Position numbers and translations under genes: made by a program. The notes under the pieces were generated by a model. That model had not been told where the DNA came from. It saw only the letters and a program-made list of their open reading frames with translations, and did no database searches. Below, piece after piece: positions 42,415 to 51,489 of a stretch of 64,000 nt of DNA (its first letter is position 1; each line of letters starts with the position of its first letter). Source of the DNA: Verrucomicrobiales bacterium. GTDB lineage: Bacteria; Verrucomicrobiota; Verrucomicrobiia; Verrucomicrobiales; DEV007. The stretch covers positions 50,043 through 114,042 of the forward strand of contig JANQVJ010000005.1 of NCBI GenBank assembly GCA_030730365.1, given 5' to 3'.

Positions 42415-44190
42415 TCAGAGGAGCAGCTCGGGATACGCTCCCGAGGCAATTTCGAGGCATTGGGCACGCACGGAGGCGGAGGTGCCGCAGGTCCGAAGTC
42501 GCTCAGTCATTTCCCGGCAGACGGTCGAGTCGAGACGCGAGATGGCGCGGCGAGCGCGGAGGAGTTGGGCCGCGCCGACGGAGAGTTCGTCGACCCCGAG
42601 CCCGATCCAGATCGGCGCCATGAGGATGTCGCTGGCGACTTCGCCGCAGATTCCGCACCAGATCCCGTTGCGATGAGCGGCTTCTACGGTCTCGCGTATC
42701 ATCGCGATGACCGCAGGGTGATAAGGTTGATAGAGGTGGGCAACCCTGTCATTGATGCGATCGACCGCCGTGGAGTATTGAACGAGATCGTTTGTGCCGA
42801 TACTGAAAAAGTCCACTTCCCGGGCGAGGTGATCGGCGATCATGACGGCGCTCGGGATCTCGATCATGGCGCCGACTTCTATTTTGTCATCGTAAGGGAT
42901 ACGCTGGGCCTTGAGTTCCTCTTTTGCCATCTCGAGCTGGACCCGGGCTCCCTGCAGCTCTTCGAGCGTCGAGATGAAGGGGAACATAATCCGGACCTTG
43001 CCATAGGCGCTAGCCCGCAGGATTGCGCGGAGTTGGAGGCGGAACTCCTCCACTTCGTCGAGGCTGAGCCGTATCCCGCGCCAGCCGAGGAAAGGATTCG
43101 GCTCGGGGTTTTCAAAAAGCTCGGGCCGCAGTTTGTCCCCGCCGATGTCGAGAGTGCGGATGATGACGCCGTGAGGGGCGGTGGCCTCGGCGACCTTGCG
43201 GTAGTTTGCGGCCTGGTTCTCCTCGCTGCGGAGTTCTTTGCGGGACAGGTAGAAAAACTCGGTTCGGTAGAGCCCTACGCCTTCCGCTCCGCGATCAGTC
43301 ACCCCTTCCAGCTCCTCGACGAACTCGATATTGGCGGAAAGAATGATTTTGCGACCGTCGGCAGTAAGGGTCTCTTCGTTCTTCAGCGCTTCGAGGTCGG
43401 TGAGGACTGATTTTTCGCGCTCGAGGATTGATGCATACTCCGCGATCGTCGCCTCGGTCGGATTGAGAATGACAAGTCCATGATACCCGTCAATGAGGAC
43501 GGTATCGCCGGCCGAGAACGTCCCGGGGATGTCGTGCAAAGCAACGACGGCGGGGATGTTCAAGGAGCGCGCCATGATCGCCGTGTGCGAGGTCGGGCTC
43601 CCGATTTCTGTGGCAAAGCCGAGGACCCGGGTGCGGTCTAGGCTGACCGTATCGGACGGGGTGAAGTCGTGAGCTAGGAGAATACGGGTGGCCGGTTGGA
43701 GAGGGCGCGCGTCACTGCCGTCGCCCGCCTCGGTGCGGAGATTGCGGAGAACGCGCTTCGCGACGTCTTCAATATCGACGGCCCGCTCGCGCAGATAGGG
43801 GTCGGCGATCTTGCGGAGAGAGTCGATGTAGCGTTTCACCACCGAATAGTAGGCCCACTCGATCGAGATCAGTTGGGTGTCGGTAATCCTCATTACTTCG
43901 TTGATCACCGCCGAGTCCTCGAGAATGAGAAGATGGGCGTCAAAAATCGCCGAGTGGCTTTCCCCCTCGCTCGACTCGATCTCCCCCTGGAGCGCAAGGA
44001 TCTGCTCGCGGGTGGTGCCGAGGGCGCGGGAAAGTCGGTCCTTTTCAGCCGGAACCTTTCCCTTGTCGATCGCGAGATTCTCGGGTTCTTCGAGCGTTTT
44101 ACCGAGTCGCTCCGCCGGTCCTATCGCAATACCGGGAGATACGCCGATTCCCTGCAAGCGAGTCTCGGTGGTGGAAACGAAGGGTATCAT
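42415..44190 (-). CDS. ptsI: PTS phosphoenolpyruvate-protein phosphotransferase (enzyme I)
   Basis: 591 residues from the ATG at 44190. The N-terminal domain carries LQGIGVSPGIAIG near residue 10 and the phosphorylated His in IGSPTSHTAIMARSLNIPAVV near 195. The PEP-binding barrel has GAEGVGLYRTEFFYLSR near 300, RTLDIGGDKLRPEL near 340, GWRGIRLSLDE, and the C-terminal SIGTNDLVQYSTAVDR and WCGICGEVASD (active-site Cys). It moves phosphate from PEP to HPr. It follows the HPr gene by 88 bases. No EIIA/B/C gene occurs in the window, so this looks like a regulatory PTS as in other Verrucomicrobia and Chlamydiae. About 40 residues at the C terminus exceed the usual end. Confidence 0.93.
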   Translation of the reverse strand: MIPFVSTTETRLQGIGVSPGIAIGPAERLGKTLEEPENLAIDKGKVPAEKDRLSRALGTTREQILALQGEIESSEGESHSAIFDAHLLILEDSAVINEVMRITDTQLISIEWAYYSVVKRYIDSLRKIADPYLRERAVDIEDVAKRVLRNLRTEAGDGSDARPLQPATRILLAHDFTPSDTVSLDRTRVLGFATEIGSPTSHTAIMARSLNIPAVVALHDIPGTFSAGDTVLIDGYHGLVILNPTEATIAEYASILEREKSVLTDLEALKNEETLTADGRKIILSANIEFVEELEGVTDRGAEGVGLYRTEFFYLSRKELRSEENQAANYRKVAEATAPHGVIIRTLDIGGDKLRPELFENPEPNPFLGWRGIRLSLDEVEEFRLQLRAILRASAYGKVRIMFPFISTLEELQGARVQLEMAKEELKAQRIPYDDKIEVGAMIEIPSAVMIADHLAREVDFFSIGTNDLVQYSTAVDRINDRVAHLYQPYHPAVIAMIRETVEAAHRNGIWCGICGEVASDILMAPIWIGLGVDELSVGAAQLLRARRAISRLDSTVCREMTERLRTCGTSASVRAQCLEIASGAYPELLL

Positions 44191-44278
44191 GCGGTAACGC
44201 TCTCTAAACGGACAGGCGGTAGAAATATTATGGCCCCCGTAGAGAAACCGGCGCAAACTCGCAGAAAAAGCGGGAAGA

Positions 44279-44548
44279 TCAACAATCGGCCTCAAAACCG
44301 CTGTTCACGAGCTTACTGAGGACCTCGATGGCGGCATCGGCGTCGGTTCCTTCGGCGGAGACTTTGATGATACTTCCCTGCGCCGCCGCGAGCATCATCA
44401 GACCCATGATGCTTTTCCCGTTGATTTCTTCGTCATCCTTTTCCACCCACACATCACAAGCGAAGCGGCTCGCGAGCTTGACGAACTTCGCCGCCGGGCG
44501 TGCGTGGAGTCCATCTTCGTTGGATATGGTGAGTTCGGTGACGGGCAT
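44279..44548 (-). CDS. ptsH: Phosphocarrier protein HPr
   Basis: 89 residues from the ATG at 44548. It has the His15-type site GLHARPAAKFV near residue 16, phosphorylated by enzyme I, and the Ser46-type site INGKSIMGLMML near residue 47, the target of HPr kinase. Both sites are intact, so the protein should be able to carry signals in both directions. It lies between hprK (40 bases upstream) and ptsI on the same strand, so the three form an operon. A TTG one codon earlier is a less likely start. Confidence 0.95.
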   Translation of the reverse strand: MPVTELTISNEDGLHARPAAKFVKLASRFACDVWVEKDDEEINGKSIMGLMMLAAAQGSIIKVSAEGTDADAAIEVLSKLVNSGFEADC

Positions 44549-44588
44549 CAAGGTAGCAATGTAGGGGGGGAAATCCGATAAACAGCCT

Positions 44589-45563
44589 CTAGAACATGGA
44601 TTTACGTTCGTCGTGCATCCTTTTCAAGAGTTTCTTGTTGAATTCCACGGCGGAATCATGCCCGAGGACCTTCAGTTTCTGATCGAGTGCGGCGACCTCG
44701 ATGAGCTGGGCCATGTCGCGACCGGCTGCCACAGGCAGCTCGATGCAGGGAATCTCAAGCCCGAGGATATTCACGGTGCGGCGATCGACCCCGACGCGCT
44801 CCATCTCGTTCATCTCGGTTTCATTGCGCAAAGTCACGACGAGGTCGAGCCTCTTCTCGGTGCGGAAGGTGCCTACACCGAAGAGCGCCGCGACATTGAT
44901 AATGCCGAGTCCGCGCACCTCCATGTGGCTGCGCCCGAGGTCCGGTGACGTCGCGATGAGCTCTCTATCCTCAATATTGCGGATGCGGACGATATCGTCG
45001 GCGACGAGGCTGGAACCGCGGCGCAGGAGGCCCAGGACCGTCTCGCTTTTTCCCGTCCCGCTGTCGCCCTGGATGAGGATGCCGATGCCCATAACATCTA
45101 CCATGCAGCCATGCAGGGTGGTGATGGGGGCAAACTCCCAGTCGAGCCGGACCGTCGCGGCATTAATGTAGTTCATCGTGACCATCGATGTCTGAAAGAC
45201 TGAGACACCCGCGTTGTTCGCGATCTGGAGGAGCTCGTCATTGAGGTTCTGGCCGCGGCTTACGACGATGCAGGGAATACGCTGGCGACAGAGGTCGAAG
45301 AATCTCTTTTCCGCATTCGCCTCGCTGAGGTGTCGCAGGTAGGAGCGCTCAGCCTGACCGATGACCTGGATGCGGTGCAGGGCAAAGTATTTGTAAAAGC
45401 CTGAGAGTGCGAGACCGGGCCGATTGATCGTCGGCTCGAGAACCTCGCGGTCGAATCCGCAATCCGTCCCGACCAACTCCATCGAGAGTCCTTCATGATG
45501 ACGCTTGAAGAAAGAACCGACTTTGATCGAGGTCGGTTTGGAAATGGATGTTTTTCTAGGCAT
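44589..45563 (-). CDS. hprK: HPr kinase/phosphorylase
   Basis: 324 residues from the ATG at 45563. The N-terminal domain (about 1-130) contains GLALSGFYKYFALHRIQVIGQAE, typical of HprK. The kinase domain has Walker A GDSGTGKSETVLGLLRRG near residue 170 and the family signature MEVRGLGIINVAALFG near 218, followed by KRLDLVVTL. It phosphorylates HPr on Ser and removes the phosphate in response to metabolites. In Firmicutes this drives catabolite repression through CcpA; in this phylum the output is unknown. It is the first gene of the hprK-ptsH-ptsI run. A 263-base divergent region separates it from the alpha/beta hydrolase gene. Confidence 0.95.
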   Translation of the reverse strand: MPRKTSISKPTSIKVGSFFKRHHEGLSMELVGTDCGFDREVLEPTINRPGLALSGFYKYFALHRIQVIGQAERSYLRHLSEANAEKRFFDLCRQRIPCIVVSRGQNLNDELLQIANNAGVSVFQTSMVTMNYINAATVRLDWEFAPITTLHGCMVDVMGIGILIQGDSGTGKSETVLGLLRRGSSLVADDIVRIRNIEDRELIATSPDLGRSHMEVRGLGIINVAALFGVGTFRTEKRLDLVVTLRNETEMNEMERVGVDRRTVNILGLEIPCIELPVAAGRDMAQLIEVAALDQKLKVLGHDSAVEFNKKLLKRMHDERKSMF

Positions 45564-45826
45564 GGGAGAAGGGACCGTCGCGGGAAGTATCCAACAGCAC
45601 CGGCTTCGATGCGAACAAAAATGAAGCTCAATTCGGAGGTGAATTGTCCGGTCGGCAGGAGATGGGGCTCCCAAGGTTCGGGGGGCGCGGAGAGGGACAG
45701 GTCCGTTTTTCCTGCGGAAAACCAATTTTGGCGCGATCCCATACGGGAAATCGTCATTTATTCTGGACACTGTATCGCACCGTGTGGAACCTTTGCGTCT
45801 TTCCCATCCCAACCAAAATCCCAGCT
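45564..45826. other. 263-base divergent intergenic region
   Basis: It lies between the starts of hprK (minus) and the alpha/beta hydrolase gene (plus), so it must hold promoters for both. I see no convincing -35/-10 pair, no strong palindrome and no coding potential. The open frames that cross it are upstream extensions of the two flanking genes. Confidence 0.5.
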
Positions 45827-46630
45827 ATGCCACACGTCGAGACCAACGGAATACAGATGTACTACGAGGAAAAAGGGTCCGGTGACCCGGTCATCCTCAT
45901 CATGGGGATCACCGCGACGGGTGACGTGTGGGAGGCCCACGCCGCCGACTGGAGCGAAGAGTTCCGCTGCATCATGGCCGACAATCGCGGGGTCGGGCAG
46001 ACCGACAAGCCGGCCGGCGATTACTCGAGTGCAATGATGGCCGACGACTACGCCGGGCTCATGGACTCCCTCGGGATCGAGAGCGCCCGCATCGTCGGGG
46101 TCTCGATGGGCTCCATTATCGCCCAGCAACTCTGCCTGCGCCACCCGCAGAAAGTCCGCAGTGCCGTGCTGATGTGTCCCTGGGCAAAGGTCGACCGCTA
46201 CGCGACCTCGGTCTTCGAGCACATGAAGGTCTGCAAGGCCCATCTCGACAACGAGCAGTTCATGGAGTGGATCCAGCTCCTGATTTTCACGAAACCCTTC
46301 TGGGATAATGACGAAGCCTACGAAGGCCTCGTCACGGGACGCGCCGACTACGACACCAATCCGCGTCCCCAGCCCCTCCACGGGCTCCGCGGTCAGGCGG
46401 CCGCATGTATCGGACATGACACCGTTAACGAGTTGTCAAAGATCACCGCACCGTGTCTCATCATCGGCGGAAAAGACGATATCTTCACCCCTCTCTGGAT
46501 GGGCGAGCAGGTCGCCGCGGGGATTCCGAACGGTGAATCCCACTTTTACGACGGCGCCGGCCACGCCTTCCACTGGGAAGTGATGGACGACTTCAACCCC
46601 CGCGTCCGAGCGTGGCTCAAGGCCCATTGA
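45827..46630 (+). CDS. Alpha/beta hydrolase
   Basis: 267 residues from the ATG at 45827. The nucleophile elbow is VGVSMGS near residue 99, the oxyanion-hole region is LIMGITATGDVW near 27, the acid is in GGKDDIFTP near 214, and the His is in GAGHAFHWE near 244; the triad is complete. ADNRGVGQTDKP near residue 50 is typical of the soluble esterase / haloperoxidase-like group. No signal peptide is present, so it acts in the cytosol. The substrate is unknown. The TIM-barrel epimerase gene begins 33 bases after its stop, suggesting one operon. Confidence 0.85.
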   Translation: MPHVETNGIQMYYEEKGSGDPVILIMGITATGDVWEAHAADWSEEFRCIMADNRGVGQTDKPAGDYSSAMMADDYAGLMDSLGIESARIVGVSMGSIIAQQLCLRHPQKVRSAVLMCPWAKVDRYATSVFEHMKVCKAHLDNEQFMEWIQLLIFTKPFWDNDEAYEGLVTGRADYDTNPRPQPLHGLRGQAAACIGHDTVNELSKITAPCLIIGGKDDIFTPLWMGEQVAAGIPNGESHFYDGAGHAFHWEVMDDFNPRVRAWLKAH

Positions 46631-46662
46631 AAATCAAAGCAACGTTTTACCCCAAAGAATAC

Positions 46663-47529
46663 ATGTCAAAAATCAAATTCGGATCGCAGGTCTACACCTG
46701 GTTCATGCAGGGAACCGGGAAGGGATACGACAACAAACTCGACCACATGATCAAGGTGGCGGCCGAGGCGGGCTTCACCGGGATCGAGCCCATGGTCCTC
46801 GAGATCTCCGAGAGCGCTCTCGGCTGCGGTAAGTACTGGCTCGGGGATTTCTGTGATCCCGGCAAGCTAAAGGACGCGCTCGCCGCACACCACATGACTC
46901 TCGCCGGTCTCGCTCTTGTCTGTGCCTGGGACGGTGAGGAAGAGGCACCTAACGAGCGTGCCGCGGCGGACTTCACGATCGACTTCCTCAAGCATTTCCC
47001 CGGCTCCATGCTCGGTACTGTGACGCTTCCGAGCGGACGAACCGGGGATCTTCAGCGTCGCCGCCTCAATGTCGCCCGGAATGTCAACGCTGTTTCAAAG
47101 CGCGCCGTTGATGCCGGCCTTGTCTGTTCCTACCACCCGAACAGTCCTCCGGCTTCCCTCGTGCGCACGCAGGAAGACTATGATGTCGTCCTCAGCTCGC
47201 TCGACCCTTCCGTGACCGGCTGGACCCCCGATGTCGGGCACATCATTCGCGGCGGCATGGACGTGATTGCTACGCTGAATAAATGGCAGCACCTCGTAAA
47301 CCACATTCATTACAAAGACTATTCGGGCAACGGACCTGAGCCTTGGGCACAGATGGGAACGGGTAAGCTCGATTTCCACCGCATCACCGAGTGGCTCGTG
47401 CAGCGGGACTACGAGGGCTGGATCATCTGCGAGGACGAGGCCCACGTCGCGGTCGATGATCCGGATGGCGTCACGATGCAAAACGGCGTTTGGTGCAAGG
47501 AAAACCTACACCCGATCGTTGGTTTGTGA
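46663..47529 (+). CDS. Sugar phosphate isomerase/epimerase-like TIM barrel (AP endonuclease 2 family)
   Basis: 288 residues from the ATG at 46663. The barrel pattern is clear: FGSQVYTWFM at the start, MIKVAAEAGFTGIEPMV near residue 30, VCSYHPNSPP near 150, TGWTPDVGHIIRGG near 185 (metal ligands), VNHIHYKDYSG near 210, and WIICEDEAH near 257 (metal-binding Glu). This layout matches the xylose-isomerase-like epimerases (IolE, IolI, UxaE types) that need a divalent metal. It follows the alpha/beta hydrolase gene; the pair may process one sugar-derived compound, but neither sequence names it. Confidence 0.82.
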   Translation: MSKIKFGSQVYTWFMQGTGKGYDNKLDHMIKVAAEAGFTGIEPMVLEISESALGCGKYWLGDFCDPGKLKDALAAHHMTLAGLALVCAWDGEEEAPNERAAADFTIDFLKHFPGSMLGTVTLPSGRTGDLQRRRLNVARNVNAVSKRAVDAGLVCSYHPNSPPASLVRTQEDYDVVLSSLDPSVTGWTPDVGHIIRGGMDVIATLNKWQHLVNHIHYKDYSGNGPEPWAQMGTGKLDFHRITEWLVQRDYEGWIICEDEAHVAVDDPDGVTMQNGVWCKENLHPIVGL

Positions 47530-47619
47530 TCGTGCGGAACCGGCGGTCGGGCCAATACTCCGGCCCCCGGACCGACCGAGCAGGGTTGGGTCGGGGGCTT
47601 AACCCGGTTTGATCAACCC

Positions 47620-49056
47620 ATGACCGTCGATATCCAGCCCGGTGCGTCCCGGTCGTCATTGATTAGGGCCCGCTGCCGTGAGTGGTTCGGGGCTTTTATC
47701 GTTGATTTGAAGTCGCCTCCTGCGGGTCCGCGCTTTCGGCTCGGCGCCATGGTTCTGGGACCGCTCGCTCTCGGTCTCGCGCTTACATTCTGGGCGCGCT
47801 TCAGCGGATTCGATCTCGGGGCCCAAAAGCACCTCTATCATCTCGGCGGCGATGAGTGGACCCTCGGCGAAATCCCTTTCTGGAAATATCTCTACAAATG
47901 GGGCACGATTCCGGCAGCGGTCGCGGCGTTCACGGCACTGACTCTCTACTGTCTCAGTTGGAGCCTCGAACGATTCCGACTCTGGCGAAAAGTCTTCCTC
48001 TTTATCGTCCTGACCGCAGTGATCGGCCCCGGGGTGATTACGAACGGATTGCTCAAGGAATACTGGGGGCGTCCCCGCCCGCGGGAGGTCATCGGGTTGG
48101 GCGGTCGCAGTGCCTTCGAGCCTGTCCTGACGATAGACCCCTCGAGCGCCGGCCTCTCTTTTCCCTGCGGTCATGCCACGATGGGGTTTATTTTCATGGG
48201 TGGGTATTTCATCCTCCGTCGTCACCGAGCCGGACTCGCGCGGGGCTTTCTGCTCGGCGGAATGACCCTGGGAAGTCTCATGGGTGTCGCCCGCATGGTT
48301 CAGGGAGGCCATTTTTTTACTGATGCGGTCTGGGCTGGCCTGATCTGTTATTTTGTCCCGATGGGGCTCTACTATGCCATGGGCCTTGACCGTAGCCTTC
48401 TCCTGGAAAAAGTCGATCCTGCCAAACGCATGCCTCTCCAGGGAAAGATCGCTCTCTTCTCCGCCGGGACTGCGATGCTGGCCGCTGTGATGATCGCCAC
48501 TCCCTATCAGGAACGGCGGGACTACACGCTCTTCCGAGCATTCATGCAATCGGGGCCGCTCGATCTTATTCTGCATTTTGCGGTAGGAGTAGTGGATGTC
48601 GTTCCGGCGGAGACTTTCCGGCTCAGGGCTAAGTCATTCGGGCACGGCGTCCCCACTTCGGGGATAACCGCCTCCTATCAGGAGAGCGAGAGTGAAGGAG
48701 GCGCCCGCTTTGTTTACTCTGAGCGCATCAGCGGGTGGTTCTCAGAGGTGAACTCCGAAACTATCGTCGAGATACCGTGGGAACGGATCCGTGCTCTCAG
48801 GCTCAAGACGGCCGGGGCGACGAAGATTTCTCTTGCTCCTGTGACGGGCAGGCCGGTTATCGAGCTCGCGGGTGGGGAGGGGGAAGTCGTCCTGGAAACC
48901 GCCGGACAGGCTGTTCGTCTCGTCTCTGGCGACCCGTCCCGCGTCGAAGGGGTGGAGGATCTCGAGCCCGGAAAAGGCGAGGATGGGTTCTACCTCCTCG
49001 AACTTGCTTCCGAGTTTACCGGTAGAGTCCGCATTGTGTCGAGAAAAGGGGAATAA
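47620..49056 (+). CDS. PAP2-type membrane phosphatase with a C-terminal beta-rich extension
   Basis: 478 residues. The first 260 contain about six membrane spans and the PAP2 phosphatase motifs: KEYWGRPRP near residue 150, SFPCGHATMGF near 185 (usually PSGH; the Ser is Cys here), and ARMVQGGHFFTDAVWAG near 228 with the catalytic His and Asp. The set resembles lipid A 4'-phosphatase/undecaprenyl-PP phosphatase relatives. Residues about 280-300 add a further membrane span. The last 170 residues are beta-rich and soluble, with no motif that I recognise; they should face the periplasm. It is 57 bases upstream of ppk1 on the same strand, so a joint role in phosphate metabolism is conceivable. Confidence 0.78.
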   Translation: MTVDIQPGASRSSLIRARCREWFGAFIVDLKSPPAGPRFRLGAMVLGPLALGLALTFWARFSGFDLGAQKHLYHLGGDEWTLGEIPFWKYLYKWGTIPAAVAAFTALTLYCLSWSLERFRLWRKVFLFIVLTAVIGPGVITNGLLKEYWGRPRPREVIGLGGRSAFEPVLTIDPSSAGLSFPCGHATMGFIFMGGYFILRRHRAGLARGFLLGGMTLGSLMGVARMVQGGHFFTDAVWAGLICYFVPMGLYYAMGLDRSLLLEKVDPAKRMPLQGKIALFSAGTAMLAAVMIATPYQERRDYTLFRAFMQSGPLDLILHFAVGVVDVVPAETFRLRAKSFGHGVPTSGITASYQESESEGGARFVYSERISGWFSEVNSETIVEIPWERIRALRLKTAGATKISLAPVTGRPVIELAGGEGEVVLETAGQAVRLVSGDPSRVEGVEDLEPGKGEDGFYLLELASEFTGRVRIVSRKGE

Positions 49057-49112
49057 ATTCACAAAGAACGGCTCGCCAACGGGACTCTCTATCGTTAGGT
49101 TCAGGCCTTTTT

Positions 49113-51152
49113 ATGGAGACCGAGTTCCGGAGTAAGGAAACAAGCTGGCTGTCATTCAATGCGAGAGTGCTTCAAGAGGCAGCAGACCCGAGCGTTCCTC
49201 TTCTGGAGCGCATCAAGTTTCTTGGCATCTACAGCTCGAACCTGGACGAATTTTTTCGTGTTCGGGTTGCCACACTCAAGCGTCTCGCCTCGTTAGGGGA
49301 CGAGTGGAAGGACCTCGACATCCCGGATCCGCACATCACGCTCAAGGGAATCCGCTTCCTTGTCTCAAAGCAGGCCGAAGATTTCAACATAGCCTACGCC
49401 AAAGTGAAGGCAGATCTCGAGACGAACGGGATCAGACTCATCAACGAAAAAGACGTCCCCGGTTCCCTGAAGCCCTACATGCGCGACTACTTCCGTCGCA
49501 AGGTCAGTCCGCATATTTTCCCTATCATCCTCAAGGCGACGGCGAAGCTTCCCAAGCTGAAGGACCTGCCCATGTATCTCGCGGTGAAAGCGAGCAAGTC
49601 GAACGGGATGGGAAGGCCGATGCATGCGCTCATCGAGATCCCCCAGCATCTCCCTCGCTTCATCCCTCTACCCATGGTCGGGGATAAACAGCTCGTGATG
49701 TATCTCGACGACATCATCCGCTTCGGGCTCGATGACATCTTCGTTACTTTTCCTTACGATCACTTTGAGTCGTATGCGATCAAGTTCACGCGGGACTCGG
49801 AACTCGCTTTCGATGATGACTTTACAGAGAGTTTTTACGAGAAACTAGCGGACAGTCTCAAGGCGCGGGAGGAAGGTCTTCCCGTAAGGGCGAATTTCGA
49901 TGAGACTTTTCCCAAGCCCTTCCTCAATCTCATCCTGCGAAAGTTGAATCTGGCGAGGTCGGACTCGCTTTATCCGGGGGCGCGTTACCACAACCGGCGG
50001 GATCTTCTGAGCTTCCCCGATTTCGGCAAAACGGGTCTCAACTACGATAAGTCCGAGCCTGTCCCGGTGAAAGCTCTCGTTACGAAACAGGGCGGCATGT
50101 TCGCCGCGATCCGGAAGCAGGATTTTCTGATCAACATCCCGTATCAGCCCTTCCGTCACCTCATCACCCTCTTGCAGGAGGCTTCTCTCGATCCGCTCGT
50201 CCAGAGTATCTCCATGACCCAATACCGGCTCGCAAAGGGCTCGTGCATCGCCCGCGCGCTGCAGGCCGCCGCGCGGAACGGGAAGAGTGTCTTTGTCCTC
50301 GTCGAGCCGCAGGCCCGTTTTGATGAAGAGGCGAACATCAAGTGGGCGGGGCGCTACCGCGACGCGGGGGTGCAGGTGCAACTCGGCGTGCAGGGACTCA
50401 AGGTCCACAGCAAACTCATCCACATCGTCCGGCGCGAGTCGGGGCGCGACCGCAGCTACACCGTGCTCGGAACGGGGAACTTCAACGAGGACACCGCCGG
50501 GATCTTCGCCGATCACCTGCTCATGACCTACAATCAGGAAATAGGGGAAGACGCGGCCGAGATCTTCCGCTTTTTCCGGCAGTCCTACCAGAAGCCCAGG
50601 CTAAAGCATCTCAACATTGCACCCTTTGATCTGCGTCGCTTTCTCCGCAGCCGCATTGAGAAAGAGATCGAAAATCATCTCGCCGGTCTGCCGTCGGGTA
50701 TTTCCGTCAAGGTGAACAACTTTTCCGACACCGAGACCAACGAGCTCATTCATCGTGCCTCCAATGCCGGGGTGCCTGTGCGCATGATCGTGCGGAGCAT
50801 GTTTTCCCTCGTCATTGAGGAGGATTGCAACATCGAGGCGATCAGCATCGTCGACAAATACCTCGAGCATTCGCGCATGATCATTTTCGAAAATGGCGGA
50901 GATTCCGCCGCCTTTCTCTCTTCCGCCGACTTCATGCCGCGCAACTTCGACACCCGCGTCGAGACGATTTTCCCCGTCTACGACAAAAAGTTGAAGCAGC
51001 AGCTCGTCGATTACTTCAACATCCAGTGGAGCGACACGACCAAGGCCCGTATTCTTGATCGGAATTTGGAGAACCGATACCGGGAACCGGAAAAAGGGAA
51101 AACCGCGCGCGCCCAGTTCGATATCGAGTCCTACCTGCGCGGTGTGAATTGA
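49113..51152 (+). CDS. ppk1: Polyphosphate kinase 1
   Basis: 679 residues, normal length. The N domain begins KETSWLSFNARVLQEA (ATP-binding) and continues to FLGIYSSNLDEFFRVRVATLKR. The head domain has PMHALIEIP near residue 170. The catalytic C1 domain has DPLVQSISMTQYRLAKGSCIARAL near 360 and GLKVHSKLIHIVRRE near 430, with the phosphorylated His; TVLGTGNFNEDTAGIF follows near 450. The C2 domain has IEDCNIEAISIVDKYLEHSRMIIF. PPK1 makes polyphosphate from ATP, reversibly, at the membrane. No exopolyphosphatase is adjacent. Confidence 0.95.
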   Translation: METEFRSKETSWLSFNARVLQEAADPSVPLLERIKFLGIYSSNLDEFFRVRVATLKRLASLGDEWKDLDIPDPHITLKGIRFLVSKQAEDFNIAYAKVKADLETNGIRLINEKDVPGSLKPYMRDYFRRKVSPHIFPIILKATAKLPKLKDLPMYLAVKASKSNGMGRPMHALIEIPQHLPRFIPLPMVGDKQLVMYLDDIIRFGLDDIFVTFPYDHFESYAIKFTRDSELAFDDDFTESFYEKLADSLKAREEGLPVRANFDETFPKPFLNLILRKLNLARSDSLYPGARYHNRRDLLSFPDFGKTGLNYDKSEPVPVKALVTKQGGMFAAIRKQDFLINIPYQPFRHLITLLQEASLDPLVQSISMTQYRLAKGSCIARALQAAARNGKSVFVLVEPQARFDEEANIKWAGRYRDAGVQVQLGVQGLKVHSKLIHIVRRESGRDRSYTVLGTGNFNEDTAGIFADHLLMTYNQEIGEDAAEIFRFFRQSYQKPRLKHLNIAPFDLRRFLRSRIEKEIENHLAGLPSGISVKVNNFSDTETNELIHRASNAGVPVRMIVRSMFSLVIEEDCNIEAISIVDKYLEHSRMIIFENGGDSAAFLSSADFMPRNFDTRVETIFPVYDKKLKQQLVDYFNIQWSDTTKARILDRNLENRYREPEKGKTARAQFDIESYLRGVN

Positions 51153-51287
51153 GGTGTGGTTGATGAGGTGATGGGTTGGAAGCAGGGAGGAGCCCCCCCC
51201 CGCCGAGATGTCCCCCGGACGCCGTCGCCAATTGGAAACTCCCGCCTTGATCGCGACCCTGCCGCCGTTCTACACTGCCAATGCAGC

Positions 51288-51482
51288 ATGATCGTGATCC
51301 AACTCATCGCAGACTTCCTCTTCCACTCGCTCTGCGGCAGACTGGGCCATTTCGTGGTGAAGGCGGTGACGTTCGGTAAGGTTGAGATCGAGTGGGAGAT
51401 TTCTTCGGAATCGATTCTTGCGGAATACATCGGGGCGGGGATTCTGCTCGGGGCGGCGGTGCTGATCTCGATGCTGGCGTAA
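51288..51482 (+). CDS. Small predicted membrane protein (64 residues)
   Basis: The ATG at 51288 opens a frame with a hydrophobic C-terminal span (YIGAGILLGAAVLISMLA) and an N-terminal amphipathic segment (MIVIQLIADFLFHSLCGRLGHFVVKAVTFG). It looks like a one- or two-pass inner-membrane protein. The frame is open back to 51156, but that part is low-complexity and includes a run of nine C at 51193-51201. I do not recognise a family. It is convergent with the protease gene, 7 bases away. Confidence 0.55.
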   Translation: MIVIQLIADFLFHSLCGRLGHFVVKAVTFGKVEIEWEISSESILAEYIGAGILLGAAVLISMLA

Positions 51483-51489
51483 GACCCGC

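Noticed and set aside
51193..51201. Run of nine C before the small membrane gene
   Set aside because: It lies outside the chosen coding region. It is noted as a possible sequencing-error site, with no sign of phase variation of a gene.
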